DNA of 48,149 bases from Corynebacterium stercoris (lineage in GTDB: Bacteria > Actinomycetota > Actinomycetes > Mycobacteriales > Mycobacteriaceae). The notes beneath the pieces were generated by a model. It searched no databases and was not told the origin of the DNA. It saw nothing but the letters and a program-made list of their open reading frames with translations. Shown here in pieces: positions 41,328 through 48,149 of the stretch (positions are counted from its first letter, which is position 1; the number at the start of each line of letters is the position of its first letter). Where the stretch lies: contig NZ_JAMFTQ010000017.1 in assembly GCF_024160105.1 (NCBI RefSeq), positions 1 through 48,149 on the forward strand, given 5' to 3'. The position numbers were made by a program, and so were the translations under genes.

Positions 41328-41855
41328 TCAGGCGCGTCCCTGATTCCTCAAGTCCCGCAATTTTTTTAAGTAGGCGTTTTCGGCCTGCAACCGTTCGATC
41401 TCCCGCCGCAGCTTGGCCTCCTCGGCCGATCCTGCCGGCATGGATGTCGATCTTTCCGGCTTGGGTGATGATCTTTCCGGCTTGGGTGTTGATCTTTCCG
41501 GCTCGCTGTTGTGCTTTGGCTTCAACGCGTCGTCACCATCTCTGTTCCACTTCGACACCCACCTCCACACCAGCTGGGGAGAGGACAGACCAAACTCGCG
41601 CGCGAGGTCCATGCGGGACTCACCTGCGAGATTGCGTTGGACGATCTCCTTTTTGATCTCGAACGAGTACTCCTGCCGTGTGGGTTTCTTCACAAGACAT
41701 AGCCTGCCATGCAGTTTGTAGCGTTGATATAACGTCCGCGCCGCCGGAGGGGAGACGCCGATGCGATTCGCTGCAGCGAAGTAACCCAACCCCTGCTCAA
41801 ACAGATCCACCAACTGTTCTCGTTGCTCCTCAGACAACGAACCGCCACTGTCCAT
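41328..41855 (-). CDS. IS3-family OrfA (helix-turn-helix, leucine zipper)
   Basis: 175 aa from the ATG at 41855. It has two helix-turn-helix modules (LVDLFEQGLGYFAAANRIGV and RQEYSFEIKKEIVQRNLAGE...DLAREFGLSSPQLVWRW). A repeated KPERS(S/T)P linker is encoded by three 21-bp tandem repeats (41449-41511), followed by a leucine-zipper segment (EEAKLRREIERLQAENAYLKKL). The A7 slippery run lies at its end. Larger frames that appear to join it to the upstream membrane protein are an artefact of the open minus strand. Confidence 0.9.
   Translation of the reverse strand: MDSGGSLSEEQREQLVDLFEQGLGYFAAANRIGVSPPAARTLYQRYKLHGRLCLVKKPTRQEYSFEIKKEIVQRNLAGESRMDLAREFGLSSPQLVWRWVSKWNRDGDDALKPKHNSEPERSTPKPERSSPKPERSTSMPAGSAEEAKLRREIERLQAENAYLKKLRDLRNQGRA
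41361..41367 (-). promoter_or_regulatory. -1 ribosomal frameshift site of the IS3 element
   Basis: Seven consecutive A on the minus strand (codons TTA AAA AAA) at the end of OrfA. A slip of -1 leads into IAGLEESGTRLKVQ and on into OrfB without a stop, giving the OrfAB transposase. The mechanism is established for IS3 elements; its use here is inferred. Confidence 0.7.
41449..41511 (-). repeat. three 21-bp tandem repeats inside OrfA
   Basis: Units 41449-41469, 41470-41490 and 41491-41511 (GATCTTTCCGGCTTGGGTG-like on the plus strand; the third diverges at its end). They encode a seven-residue linker repeat between the DNA-binding part and the zipper. Confidence 0.8.
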
Positions 41856-41909
41856 ATGAAACTCCCCACTAGTCAGGTACCGATCTCTCAGTCCAACTAA
41901 TGGGGAGCA

Positions 41910-41934
41910 GTGCAGGCTGCTGGTGGAGCTCTCA
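41910..41934. repeat. right arm of palindrome split by the IS3 element
   Basis: Pairs with 40414-40438 at 21 of 25 positions. It lies 11 nt beyond the stop of the upstream membrane protein, where the transcript terminator of the mycoloyltransferase operon would be expected. Confidence 0.75.
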
Positions 41935-41944
41935 GCGAAAATGC

Positions 41945-43186
41945 TTAGGGCGCAGACCCAGGCGCCGATGCAGGCGCCACCGCCCGCGCGCGCGACAACC
42001 CGGCCACGTGCACCAGCGCGCCTGCGAGCGGCCCGATGAACAGCGCCGCCACGACTGATTGCACCACGCCCCACGGCGCGAGGAAGAGCACCGCGAACGC
42101 CGCCACGGAGGCCGTGACCCAGCCGGCGAGGTACCAGCCGTGCCGCTCCAGCGCGAGCACGGCCACGCCCGTGATCATCAGCGTGCCCATGAACGCGGAG
42201 GCGAAGGTGAGCAACCCCAGCGTCAGCCCGCCGACGAACAGTTCGGGCTTGTACGCCGCGCGCAGGATCCACGGCCCCACGATCCACGCGGCGATGAATC
42301 CCACCGCACCCAGCCCGAGCACCGCCGCGACCGGGGCGAGGAGTGCCTGGTAGACGTGCTTCCGCTTTTCGACGAAGCGAACAACCAGCGCCGATTGGAA
42401 CCGCTGCAGCGGTACCAGGACGGGCGCGCGGGTGAGCATGACGGCGTTGTTGATCGCGCCGACCATGATGCTCACGGCGGTGTCGTTGTCGGGGAAGGCG
42501 GCGGAGACGGCCGTCGGAAAGCCTGTGATGAGTGCTGCGGAGGCGCCGGAGGCGACCATGGCGGTGAGGACGCGGGTGAGGAAGGCTGGCCGATCCACGT
42601 CGAGGGCGACGCGGATGTTCAGGCGCGCGGAGTGGGAGGCGCCGAGGATGACAAGCCAGCTCACGGCACCGGCGACGGTGATCATGAGGAAGGCGGGCAG
42701 GCCCCAGCCGAGTCCCCACGCGGCGAGTGCGAGGACGAGGCGGATGCCGGAGTCGAGCGCGACGAGCCCGGCGTACTGGTCCCACAGGTTCGCGCCGCTC
42801 AAGATGCCGGAGAGCACGGCCTGGAAGATGTAGCTGACTAGACCGAACACGAACAAACTGGTGGCCAGGCCGGGCGACATGGGCACCAGCGTGCGCATGA
42901 CCCAGAAGCCGGCGGCAATCACGGCGATGACTACGAACGCCGCCACCATGGAGGCGAAACGCCACGGGTTCGCGCTGCCCTTCACGCCGGTATCCCGGGC
43001 AGAGGCGACGGCTCGGGTGGTTTCGTGGGTGATGCCGTCGATAAGCCCGGTGCTTGCGAAGAACACTCCCCAGAACGCGGTGAAATAGCGGAACTCCGTC
43101 TCCACGTCGAGCGCCCAGCTGGCCACCCAGATGAGGATGAAGCCCGCGGCCGCGGAGAACAGCGTTGCGAGGGAGAGGTTGCGCAT
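41945..43186 (-). CDS. polytopic membrane protein, flippase-like
   Basis: 413 aa with about 12 hydrophobic segments spread over the whole length (for example NLSLATLFSAAAGFILIWVASW and SMVAAFVVIAVIAAGFWVM). The overall look, with GLIDGITHET, INNAVMLTRAPVLVPLQRFQSALV and short loops, resembles polysaccharide flippases of the MOP superfamily. The assignment rests on topology rather than a diagnostic motif. It starts 2 nt after the M1 peptidase stop and ends the operon. A lipid-linked glycan or glycolipid is a possible cargo. Confidence 0.6.
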   Translation of the reverse strand: MRNLSLATLFSAAAGFILIWVASWALDVETEFRYFTAFWGVFFASTGLIDGITHETTRAVASARDTGVKGSANPWRFASMVAAFVVIAVIAAGFWVMRTLVPMSPGLATSLFVFGLVSYIFQAVLSGILSGANLWDQYAGLVALDSGIRLVLALAAWGLGWGLPAFLMITVAGAVSWLVILGASHSARLNIRVALDVDRPAFLTRVLTAMVASGASAALITGFPTAVSAAFPDNDTAVSIMVGAINNAVMLTRAPVLVPLQRFQSALVVRFVEKRKHVYQALLAPVAAVLGLGAVGFIAAWIVGPWILRAAYKPELFVGGLTLGLLTFASAFMGTLMITGVAVLALERHGWYLAGWVTASVAAFAVLFLAPWGVVQSVVAALFIGPLAGALVHVAGLSRARAVAPASAPGSAP

Positions 43187-43188
43187 GC

Positions 43189-44466
43189 TTAGCCTCCGAG
43201 CACCGGCAGCGGGGGCAGCTCGCGGCTGCGCACCCAGGCGTTGAGGGTGTCGTCGATCGCCGCGGTCTGGGCCGGGGCTTGCACCTTGAGCGCGTTGGCG
43301 AGGTCGAAGGGCTCGACGACGCCGTGGGCGCAGCGGGCGGTGTAGGTGCGGATGGCTGTGAAGAAGTTGTCGTCGCCAAGCAGTGCGCGCAGGGCGTGCA
43401 GGGTGAGGGCGCCGCGCTTGTATACGTCGTCGTCGAACATGTGGCGCGGGCCCGGATCGGCGAGCGTCCACAGGTGCGGGGACAGGCGCGCGTAGTGGGT
43501 AGCCACGCTGCGCTCGAGCGGAATGCGGCCGTGGTGGTCCAGCCAGAGCCACTCCGCGTAGCAGGCGAAGCCCTCGTTGAGCCAGATGTCGTTCCACTGC
43601 GCGAGGCCCAGCGAGTTGCCGAACCACTGGTGCGCCAGCTCGTGCGCGATGAGGCGCTCGTTTCCGTGCGCGTGGTTCTTGCCGAAGATGGATTGGCCCG
43701 CGGCCTCCAGCGGGATCTCGAGCGTCTCCTCGTGCACCACGGCCTCGTACTGCTCAAAGGGGTAGGGGCCGAAGACGGTCTCGAAGTAGTCGAGCATGTC
43801 CTGCTGCAGCGCGAAATCGCCCATGGCCACCCCGCGCGGCAGCCAGGTGGCAGTGTTGCGGCCAACCTGGTGGCGCACGAACTCGCCGACGTTCACGCTG
43901 GCCAGGTACGTCGGCAGCGGGCGGCGCGTGGTAGTGGCGACGACCTGGTAGCGCTGATCCGGGCGCACCGTGATGGCGTAGGTCGCCTTCTCATCCGGGG
44001 TGTCGTCGCAGGGAAACCACGTGGGCGCGCCGTTGGGCTGATTGGCCGTGAGGGCGCCGTTGTTCAGCTCCTCCCAGCCCAGGCCGCCCCAGGTGCTGCG
44101 GCGCGGGTGCGGGCTGCCGCCGTAGCGGATTACCAGCTGGAACTCGGTGTCCACCGCAATATCCTCGCTGAACGTGATGCGCAATTTGTGCCCGGACTGG
44201 CGGTAGCGCTTCACCGTCACATTGGCGGGGCCCGCCACGTCCACGCGGCGCACGCGCATCGTGTCCACCAAATCCAGCGTCATGTGGTTCAGCTCGCGCC
44301 ACGGACTCAACGTCAGCGTGGCCGTGCCGTCGAGGCGGTTCGGCCCGACCTTGTAGTCAAGATCCAGCTGGTAGTGGGTGACGTGGAAGCCCAGGTTGAA
44401 GTCCACGCCGGTGTAGGTGTCCCGGTGGCCGGGGACCGGCGTGGATCGCAGGCGGTGCGTGCTCAT
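43189..44466 (-). CDS. M1-family metallopeptidase
   Basis: 425 aa. Zinc aminopeptidase: HELAHQWFGNSLGLAQWNDIWLNEGFA gives HEXXH plus the distal Glu. The N-terminal beta domain is intact (YQLDLDYKVGPNRLDGTATL, TWFPCDDTPDEKATY). The GAMEN-like segment is replaced by LEIPLEAAGQSIF, as in a subgroup of actinobacterial M1 enzymes. Much shorter than PepN (about 850 aa), lacking the large C-terminal domain. No signal peptide is seen, so it is probably cytoplasmic. It starts 5 nt after the S9 peptidase stop. Confidence 0.9.
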   Translation of the reverse strand: MSTHRLRSTPVPGHRDTYTGVDFNLGFHVTHYQLDLDYKVGPNRLDGTATLTLSPWRELNHMTLDLVDTMRVRRVDVAGPANVTVKRYRQSGHKLRITFSEDIAVDTEFQLVIRYGGSPHPRRSTWGGLGWEELNNGALTANQPNGAPTWFPCDDTPDEKATYAITVRPDQRYQVVATTTRRPLPTYLASVNVGEFVRHQVGRNTATWLPRGVAMGDFALQQDMLDYFETVFGPYPFEQYEAVVHEETLEIPLEAAGQSIFGKNHAHGNERLIAHELAHQWFGNSLGLAQWNDIWLNEGFACYAEWLWLDHHGRIPLERSVATHYARLSPHLWTLADPGPRHMFDDDVYKRGALTLHALRALLGDDNFFTAIRTYTARCAHGVVEPFDLANALKVQAPAQTAAIDDTLNAWVRSRELPPLPVLGG

Positions 44467-44471
44467 GAGCA

Positions 44472-46466
44472 CTAGCTTCCCGTGAGGTGGCGCTCCAACC
44501 AAATGAAGATGAGCGATTCCACGCGCGCCACCTGATCATTATCCGCCGCGCCGGCGTGCCCGCCCGCGGTGTTCTCGAAGTAATCCACCGGCTGACCAGC
44601 CCGATCAAGCGTCTGCGCAAAGGTCCGGGCGTGGGCGGGGTGCACGCGGTCATCGCGGGTGGACGTCGTCACCAGCGCCGGCGGGTACGCCACCTCAGCG
44701 CGCCCGCGGACATTGTGCAGCGGGCTCCAGCGCGCAATCGCCGCGCGCTCGACCGGATCATCCGGGTCGCCGTACTCCGCCATCCAGGACGCACCCGCGG
44801 ACAGCGTGTGGTAGCGCAGCATGTCCGTCAGCGGCACCTGGATCACGGCCGCGCCGATCAGCTGCGGGTACTGCACCAGCGCGCCCGAGGTGAGCAGACC
44901 GCCGTTGGAACCGCCGCGGATGCCGATCTGCTCCGGCTTCGCGTACCCGCGCGCAATCACGTCCTCGAGCACCGCGCGGTGGTCCTCCCACACCTTGTGG
45001 CGGTTCGTCTTCACCACCTGCGAGTGCCACTCCGGCCCGAATTCGCCGCCGCCGCGCAGGTTCGGCTGCACGTAGAAGTAGCCCTTTTCCAGCCACCCGA
45101 TTCCGCGGGCATTGCTAAACGACGGCAGCAACGAGACCTCGAAGCCCCCGTACCCGCCCACCAGCGTCGGCTGGGCGCCGCGGGAGAAATCGCCGGTGAT
45201 GAAGTACGGCACCCGCGTGCCGTCCGCCGAGTTGACCCAGTGCTGGCGGGTCTCCAGGGTGGAGGCGTCGAAGAACACCGGGGCGTTTTTAACCGGCAGC
45301 ACGCTTGTCGCGCTGCCGCTTGTCGTCTCGCCGCCCGGCTCATACCGCAGCAGCGTGGTCGGCGTGGTGAAGCTGGACGCGGCCAGCCACGCCTCATCCC
45401 CGTCGAGGGGGCTGGTGGCGACGACGTGGGCGGACGCGGCGTCGGGAAGCGAAAGCTCCTCGCGCTCCCACGTGCCGAGGGCAAAGCGGGTGATGTGGGT
45501 GACCACGTCCTGGAGCGTGGTTACGAGTACTGCGGTGCGGGTGAACGCGAGGTGCTCGACGGTGGCGTCGGCGACGAGGACGCGGAAGTCGCGCGCGCCG
45601 TCTTGGAACGCTGCGAAGTCGATGACGGCGAGCTGGCCGGCGCCGACGCCCGCGAACGCGGTGCGCGGCTGGATGAAGAGCCACTGGCGGTGCAGGCGCA
45701 CCTCGCAGTCGGTGGGCACGTCGATTTCCACGCCATCAACCCAGATGCGGGAGTTGTAGAAATCAAGGGCGCGGGAGAACACGGTGCGCTCGAAGCCCGG
45801 GGTGGGGTCGTAGCCCACGCCAACGGAGACGTCTTCGTGCTCGCCGCGGAAGACTTCCTCGCGGCGGAAAGTGCCGCCGTCGGCACGCACCCAGCGCTGA
45901 ACCTGCGCGGGGTAGCCGGAAGCGGTCAACGCGTTCTTTTCGCCGGTATCGGTGGCGACGAGCAGTGTGTCCAGGTCGACCCACACCGCGTCGGTTTTTG
46001 CTTCGTCGATAGTGAAGCCGTCCGCGACGAAGCTGCGCGTGGCCAGGTCGAATTCGCGCACGACGGTCGCGTCGGCGCCGCCGCGGGAGAGGTGCACGAG
46101 CGCGCGGTCGTTGACGAGGGGGCGCACGGCGGCGCCCTTCCATACCCAGTCTTCGGCCTCGTCGGCGGCGAGCGCGTCGAGATCGATGAGGACCTCCCAC
46201 GCGGGAGTGTCAGTCAGGTACTCAGCGAGCGTCGTGCGGCGCCAGAGGCCCCGTACGTGGGCGGCGTCGCGCCAGAAGTTGTAGAGGTACTCGCCGCGGC
46301 GCGTCACAAAGGGAATCTGGTCGTTCGTGTCCAGCGCCTCGCGCAGCCGGGCGCGCAGTGCGTCATCGGCGTACGCGCCCTCGGTGGCGTCGGACCACTC
46401 GCGCGCCCAGGCGAGGGCGTCGGGGTTGTCGATGCCGTCGAGAAGCGCTGCCGCTATCTCCCTCAC
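44472..46466 (-). CDS. S9A-family prolyl oligopeptidase
   Basis: 664 aa with GTG start overlapping the mycoloyltransferase stop (GTGA). An N-terminal beta-propeller region (about 70-400) precedes the alpha/beta hydrolase domain with catalytic Ser in GIRGGSNGGLLTSGAL, Asp in TSTRDDRVHPAHA and His in ENTAGGHAGA. Cleaves peptides after Pro or similar residues; the substrate is unknown. No export signal. The longer frame upstream is inside the mycoloyltransferase gene and is rejected. Confidence 0.92.
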   Translation of the reverse strand: MREIAAALLDGIDNPDALAWAREWSDATEGAYADDALRARLREALDTNDQIPFVTRRGEYLYNFWRDAAHVRGLWRRTTLAEYLTDTPAWEVLIDLDALAADEAEDWVWKGAAVRPLVNDRALVHLSRGGADATVVREFDLATRSFVADGFTIDEAKTDAVWVDLDTLLVATDTGEKNALTASGYPAQVQRWVRADGGTFRREEVFRGEHEDVSVGVGYDPTPGFERTVFSRALDFYNSRIWVDGVEIDVPTDCEVRLHRQWLFIQPRTAFAGVGAGQLAVIDFAAFQDGARDFRVLVADATVEHLAFTRTAVLVTTLQDVVTHITRFALGTWEREELSLPDAASAHVVATSPLDGDEAWLAASSFTTPTTLLRYEPGGETTSGSATSVLPVKNAPVFFDASTLETRQHWVNSADGTRVPYFITGDFSRGAQPTLVGGYGGFEVSLLPSFSNARGIGWLEKGYFYVQPNLRGGGEFGPEWHSQVVKTNRHKVWEDHRAVLEDVIARGYAKPEQIGIRGGSNGGLLTSGALVQYPQLIGAAVIQVPLTDMLRYHTLSAGASWMAEYGDPDDPVERAAIARWSPLHNVRGRAEVAYPPALVTTSTRDDRVHPAHARTFAQTLDRAGQPVDYFENTAGGHAGAADNDQVARVESLIFIWLERHLTGS

Positions 46467-47713
46467 AGGCCGAACGCGGGGGCCAGGGTGGTGAACCAGC
46501 TGCGCTCCAGGTCCTCGCGCCAGTACGGCCAGGAGTGGGTGCCCACGTTGCGGAACTCGTAGTGCGCCGGGATGTTCAGCTTGGTCAGCTTCGCGCGCAG
46601 GTCGTGGTTGCACTGGTTGATCGCGGCCTCGATCACGCCGCCCTCAACCTGCAGAGTGGTGGCGGCGAGCTGCGCCTCCAGCGGGCTCGCGCCCAGGCCC
46701 ATGATGTAGCTGACCTGGTCGTAGTGGCCGGCCAGACCGGTTGCCGACGAAATGTAGAGGCGCGTGCCACGCAGCTTCTCAGCGTTGATCAGGCCGTCGT
46801 TCCACACGTTGTACGGGCTGCCCATCGGGCCCCACATGCGCTCCGGGGTCGCCGTCTTGAAGTCGGAGCCGCCGCCGCGGTTCACCGTCAGGCGCGCGAA
46901 GTTGTAACCCTGCGGGTTTGCCGTGGACGCGCAGCCGGAGAAGGACGCGGCCGCGTCGTAGAAGCCCGGGTTGTGCTCCGGCAGCACCAGCGCGGAGGTG
47001 CCGGACATGGAGAAGCCCACAATCGCGCGGCGGTTATCCGCGTTCAGGGTGCGCTCGATCGGGCCCGGCAGCTCCTTGGTCAGGAACGTCTCCCACTTCT
47101 GCGGGCCCTTCAGGTACGGGGTGTTCAGCGACTCATCCAGCCAGTCCGTGTAGTAGCTGAACGCGCCCGCCTGCGGAATGACTACGTTCACGCCCTTGCC
47201 GGCGAAGAAGCCGCGCACGTCCGCCATCTTCAGCCAGTCCTGGTTCTGCTCCGCGCCGCCCGCGCCGTTGAGCAGGTAGATGATCGGCGCCTTAGCCACG
47301 CGCTGGCCCTGCGCGTTGGTCGCCGGCACGACCGCCACCGGAATGTCGCGGTTCATCGACGGCGAGTACACCAGGTACGACAGCACGTTCTTGTGGTCCA
47401 CCTGCTGCACCCAGTCCTGCGGCTTGCCGGAGCTGACCACCATCGGCGGGTTCGAGCGCGCGTCCCACGCCTTCACCGTGCCCACCGGCGTCGGCCCCGC
47501 CACCGTCGCGGCACTCACCGGGGCCGCGCTTGCCGACGGCGCAACCACACCCCCAAGCGCCATCACAGCCGCCGCCGTAGCGACGACAGCAGTGGTGGTG
47601 GACTTGAAGGTTTTGGTGGCTTTGGCGGCGGTGGTGCTGGGGCGGGCGGCTTTGGCGGGGTAGGCGGCTTTGACGGCGGAAGTGACGGCCGAGAACGTGC
47701 GCTTCATGCTCAT
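46463..47713 (-). CDS. mycoloyltransferase (antigen 85 / Cmt family)
   Basis: 416 aa, exported. A long Ala/Thr-rich N-terminus leads to a signal-type hydrophobic segment (TTTAVVATAAAVMALGGVV) and cleavage near ASAAP. The alpha/beta hydrolase domain has IIYLLNGAGGAEQNQDW, the nucleophile elbow GFSMSGTSAL and a late NVGTHSWPYWREDLE with the probable catalytic His. It transfers corynomycolate to trehalose, arabinogalactan or proteins. Its place downstream of the rml genes recalls C. glutamicum cmt1/mytC, which acylates small porins, but the paralogue cannot be fixed by eye. TAAGAT is 8 nt upstream of the first ATG; a second ATG is two codons later. Confidence 0.9.
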   Translation of the reverse strand: MSMKRTFSAVTSAVKAAYPAKAARPSTTAAKATKTFKSTTTAVVATAAAVMALGGVVAPSASAAPVSAATVAGPTPVGTVKAWDARSNPPMVVSSGKPQDWVQQVDHKNVLSYLVYSPSMNRDIPVAVVPATNAQGQRVAKAPIIYLLNGAGGAEQNQDWLKMADVRGFFAGKGVNVVIPQAGAFSYYTDWLDESLNTPYLKGPQKWETFLTKELPGPIERTLNADNRRAIVGFSMSGTSALVLPEHNPGFYDAAASFSGCASTANPQGYNFARLTVNRGGGSDFKTATPERMWGPMGSPYNVWNDGLINAEKLRGTRLYISSATGLAGHYDQVSYIMGLGASPLEAQLAATTLQVEGGVIEAAINQCNHDLRAKLTKLNIPAHYEFRNVGTHSWPYWREDLERSWFTTLAPAFGL

Positions 47714-47721
47714 GTGCGGTT

Positions 47722-47772
47722 ATCTTACGGTCACTCTAGGTAACTTGTGCAACAATAGTGCGCAACTGTTGT
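47722..47772. promoter_or_regulatory. promoter and inverted repeat between mycoloyltransferase and 36-aa peptide
   Basis: TAAGAT on minus (47722-47727) serves the mycoloyltransferase. ACAATAGT (47752-47759) and ACTGTTGT (47765-47772) form a 7/8 inverted repeat with a 5-nt spacer, centred between the divergent genes, a possible shared operator. Confidence 0.4.
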
Positions 47773-47798
47773 CAGTTTTTTACGTAAAGGACGCGTCC

Positions 47799-47909
47799 AT
47801 GAACCCGATTGAGCAGTTCCAGCTCCAGATCAACGAACTCCTCGGCCGCCTGCTGCACCTCGGCTCCTCTGCGTCCTCGCAGATCGCCTTCAGCTTCGGC
47901 CTGTTCTAG
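47799..47909 (+). CDS. 36-aa amphipathic peptide, porin-like candidate
   Basis: Begins MNPIEQFQLQINELLGRLLH, an amphipathic helix, continues GSSASSQ and ends with the aromatic AFSFGLF. There is no signal peptide, as in the corynebacterial PorA/PorH/ProtX peptides, which are exported and O-mycoloylated on Ser and form outer-membrane channels. AAAGGA precedes the ATG at 12 nt. It is divergent from a mycoloyltransferase gene. The porin assignment is an inference from size, amphipathicity, serines and context, not from homology that I can demonstrate. Confidence 0.55.
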   Translation: MNPIEQFQLQINELLGRLLHLGSSASSQIAFSFGLF

Positions 47910-48034
47910 GGGGCGCCGGGGGGCGGCGTCACTTGCGCTGGGCGCCGGGTGCCGGCGCTGGGCGCCGGCGCACCCTCCTGGGCGCGTACCCGCATAGGCA
48001 GACCCCCATAGTGGGCCCAAAATCATCGGCGGTG
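47910..48034. other. GC-rich repeat spacer before IS30
   Basis: Contains repeated GGGCGCCGG-type units (about 47910-47972) and ACCCCCATAGTGG near 48002-48013, similar to the sequence left of the first IS30 fragment. No gene seen. Confidence 0.5.
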
Positions 48035-48149
48035 TCATGCGGTGTTTGCGCCACGTTTGAATACTTCGTGGAGTATCTCACGTGGGGTTGCGCCGTTGAG
48101 GATTTGGCGGGGTGTTTCATTGAGCTCGTTTTGCACCCAGGCCACGTGT
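48035..48149 (-). mobile_element. IS30-family transposase, 3' end, running off the window
   Basis: Encodes HVAWVQNELNETPRQILNGA followed by TPREILHEVFKRGANTA and a TGA. It is the same transposase end as 6695-6912 with few base changes (ILNGA here, ILHGA there). Same orientation. The 5' part lies beyond the window edge, so intactness cannot be judged. Confidence 0.85.

Noticed and set aside
41328..43865. Very long minus-strand open frame appearing to fuse OrfA with the flippase and M1 peptidase regions
   Set aside because: Only the last 175 codons (from 41855) read as a protein family; the rest is out-of-frame to the real genes and Arg/Pro-rich, an artefact of high GC.

Overview
The window is core chromosome of a high-GC Corynebacterium. 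The genus is inferred from a GlxR that looks almost identical to the C. glutamicum protein, a WhcA-type WhiB factor, a mycoloyltransferase, a fused RmlCD, and gene order shared with mycobacteria and C. glutamicum. In mycobacterial terms the order runs: metallophosphoesterase, ponA2, whiB4, DUF4177, RidA, MBL hydrolase | crp, small membrane protein, nth, thioredoxin-like, NUDIX, marP, ephE, holin-like, HAD | ssd-tad, helicase, cspA, topA, adenylate cyclase, holB. Many starts lie 6-8 nt behind a TANNNT -10 box, so much of the window is probably read as leaderless mRNA.

Layout. (1) 1-6.4 kb: tRNA-Pro, cell-wall and redox genes (pbp1A, whcA) and small enzymes, closed by an intrinsic terminator. 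(2) 6.4-10.7 kb: a scrap-yard of mobile DNA. It holds repeat arrays, an IS30 3' end fused to an ISL3 5' end, a SHOCT-domain membrane protein, an intact IS481 transposase, a beheaded DUF4865 gene and a decayed IS3. An 11-bp perfect inverted repeat bounds it. (3) 10.8-17.4 kb: glxR and conserved repair, redox, protease and hydrolase genes. (4) 17.5-22 kb: ssd-tadABC plus Flp/TadE-type pilin genes, preceded by two perfect DnaA-box nonamers. (5) 22-31.4 kb: helicase, cspA, dedA, topA, membrane adenylate cyclase, holB, tRNA-Thr. (6) 31.5-33.5 kb: two 38-bp palindromic repeats, a truncated MFS gene and an acyl-CoA synthetase-like gene. (7) 33.5-40.3 kb: SGNH hydrolase and a dTDP-rhamnose/glycosyltransferase operon containing a ribbon-helix-helix-like protein and a Thr-rich membrane protein. 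(8) 40.4-41.9 kb: an apparently complete IS3-family (IS150-type) element sitting in the middle of a palindrome. (9) 41.9-47.9 kb: a four-gene operon (mycoloyltransferase, S9 peptidase, M1 peptidase, polytopic membrane protein) and a divergent 36-aa amphipathic peptide that resembles mycolate-layer porin peptides. (10) The window ends inside a second IS30 copy.

Functional links. The cyclase (cyaB) should make the cAMP that GlxR senses, and a GlxR-like site lies between pbp1A and whcA. The rml genes make dTDP-rhamnose for the arabinogalactan linker. The mycoloyltransferase and the peptide belong to outer-envelope biology. I saw no CRISPR array, toxin-antitoxin pair or phage-defence cassette. 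The best candidates for undescribed biology are the 36-aa peptide with the mycoloyltransferase operon, the DnaA boxes upstream of ssd-tad, the RHH gene inside the rml operon and the palindromic repeat families.
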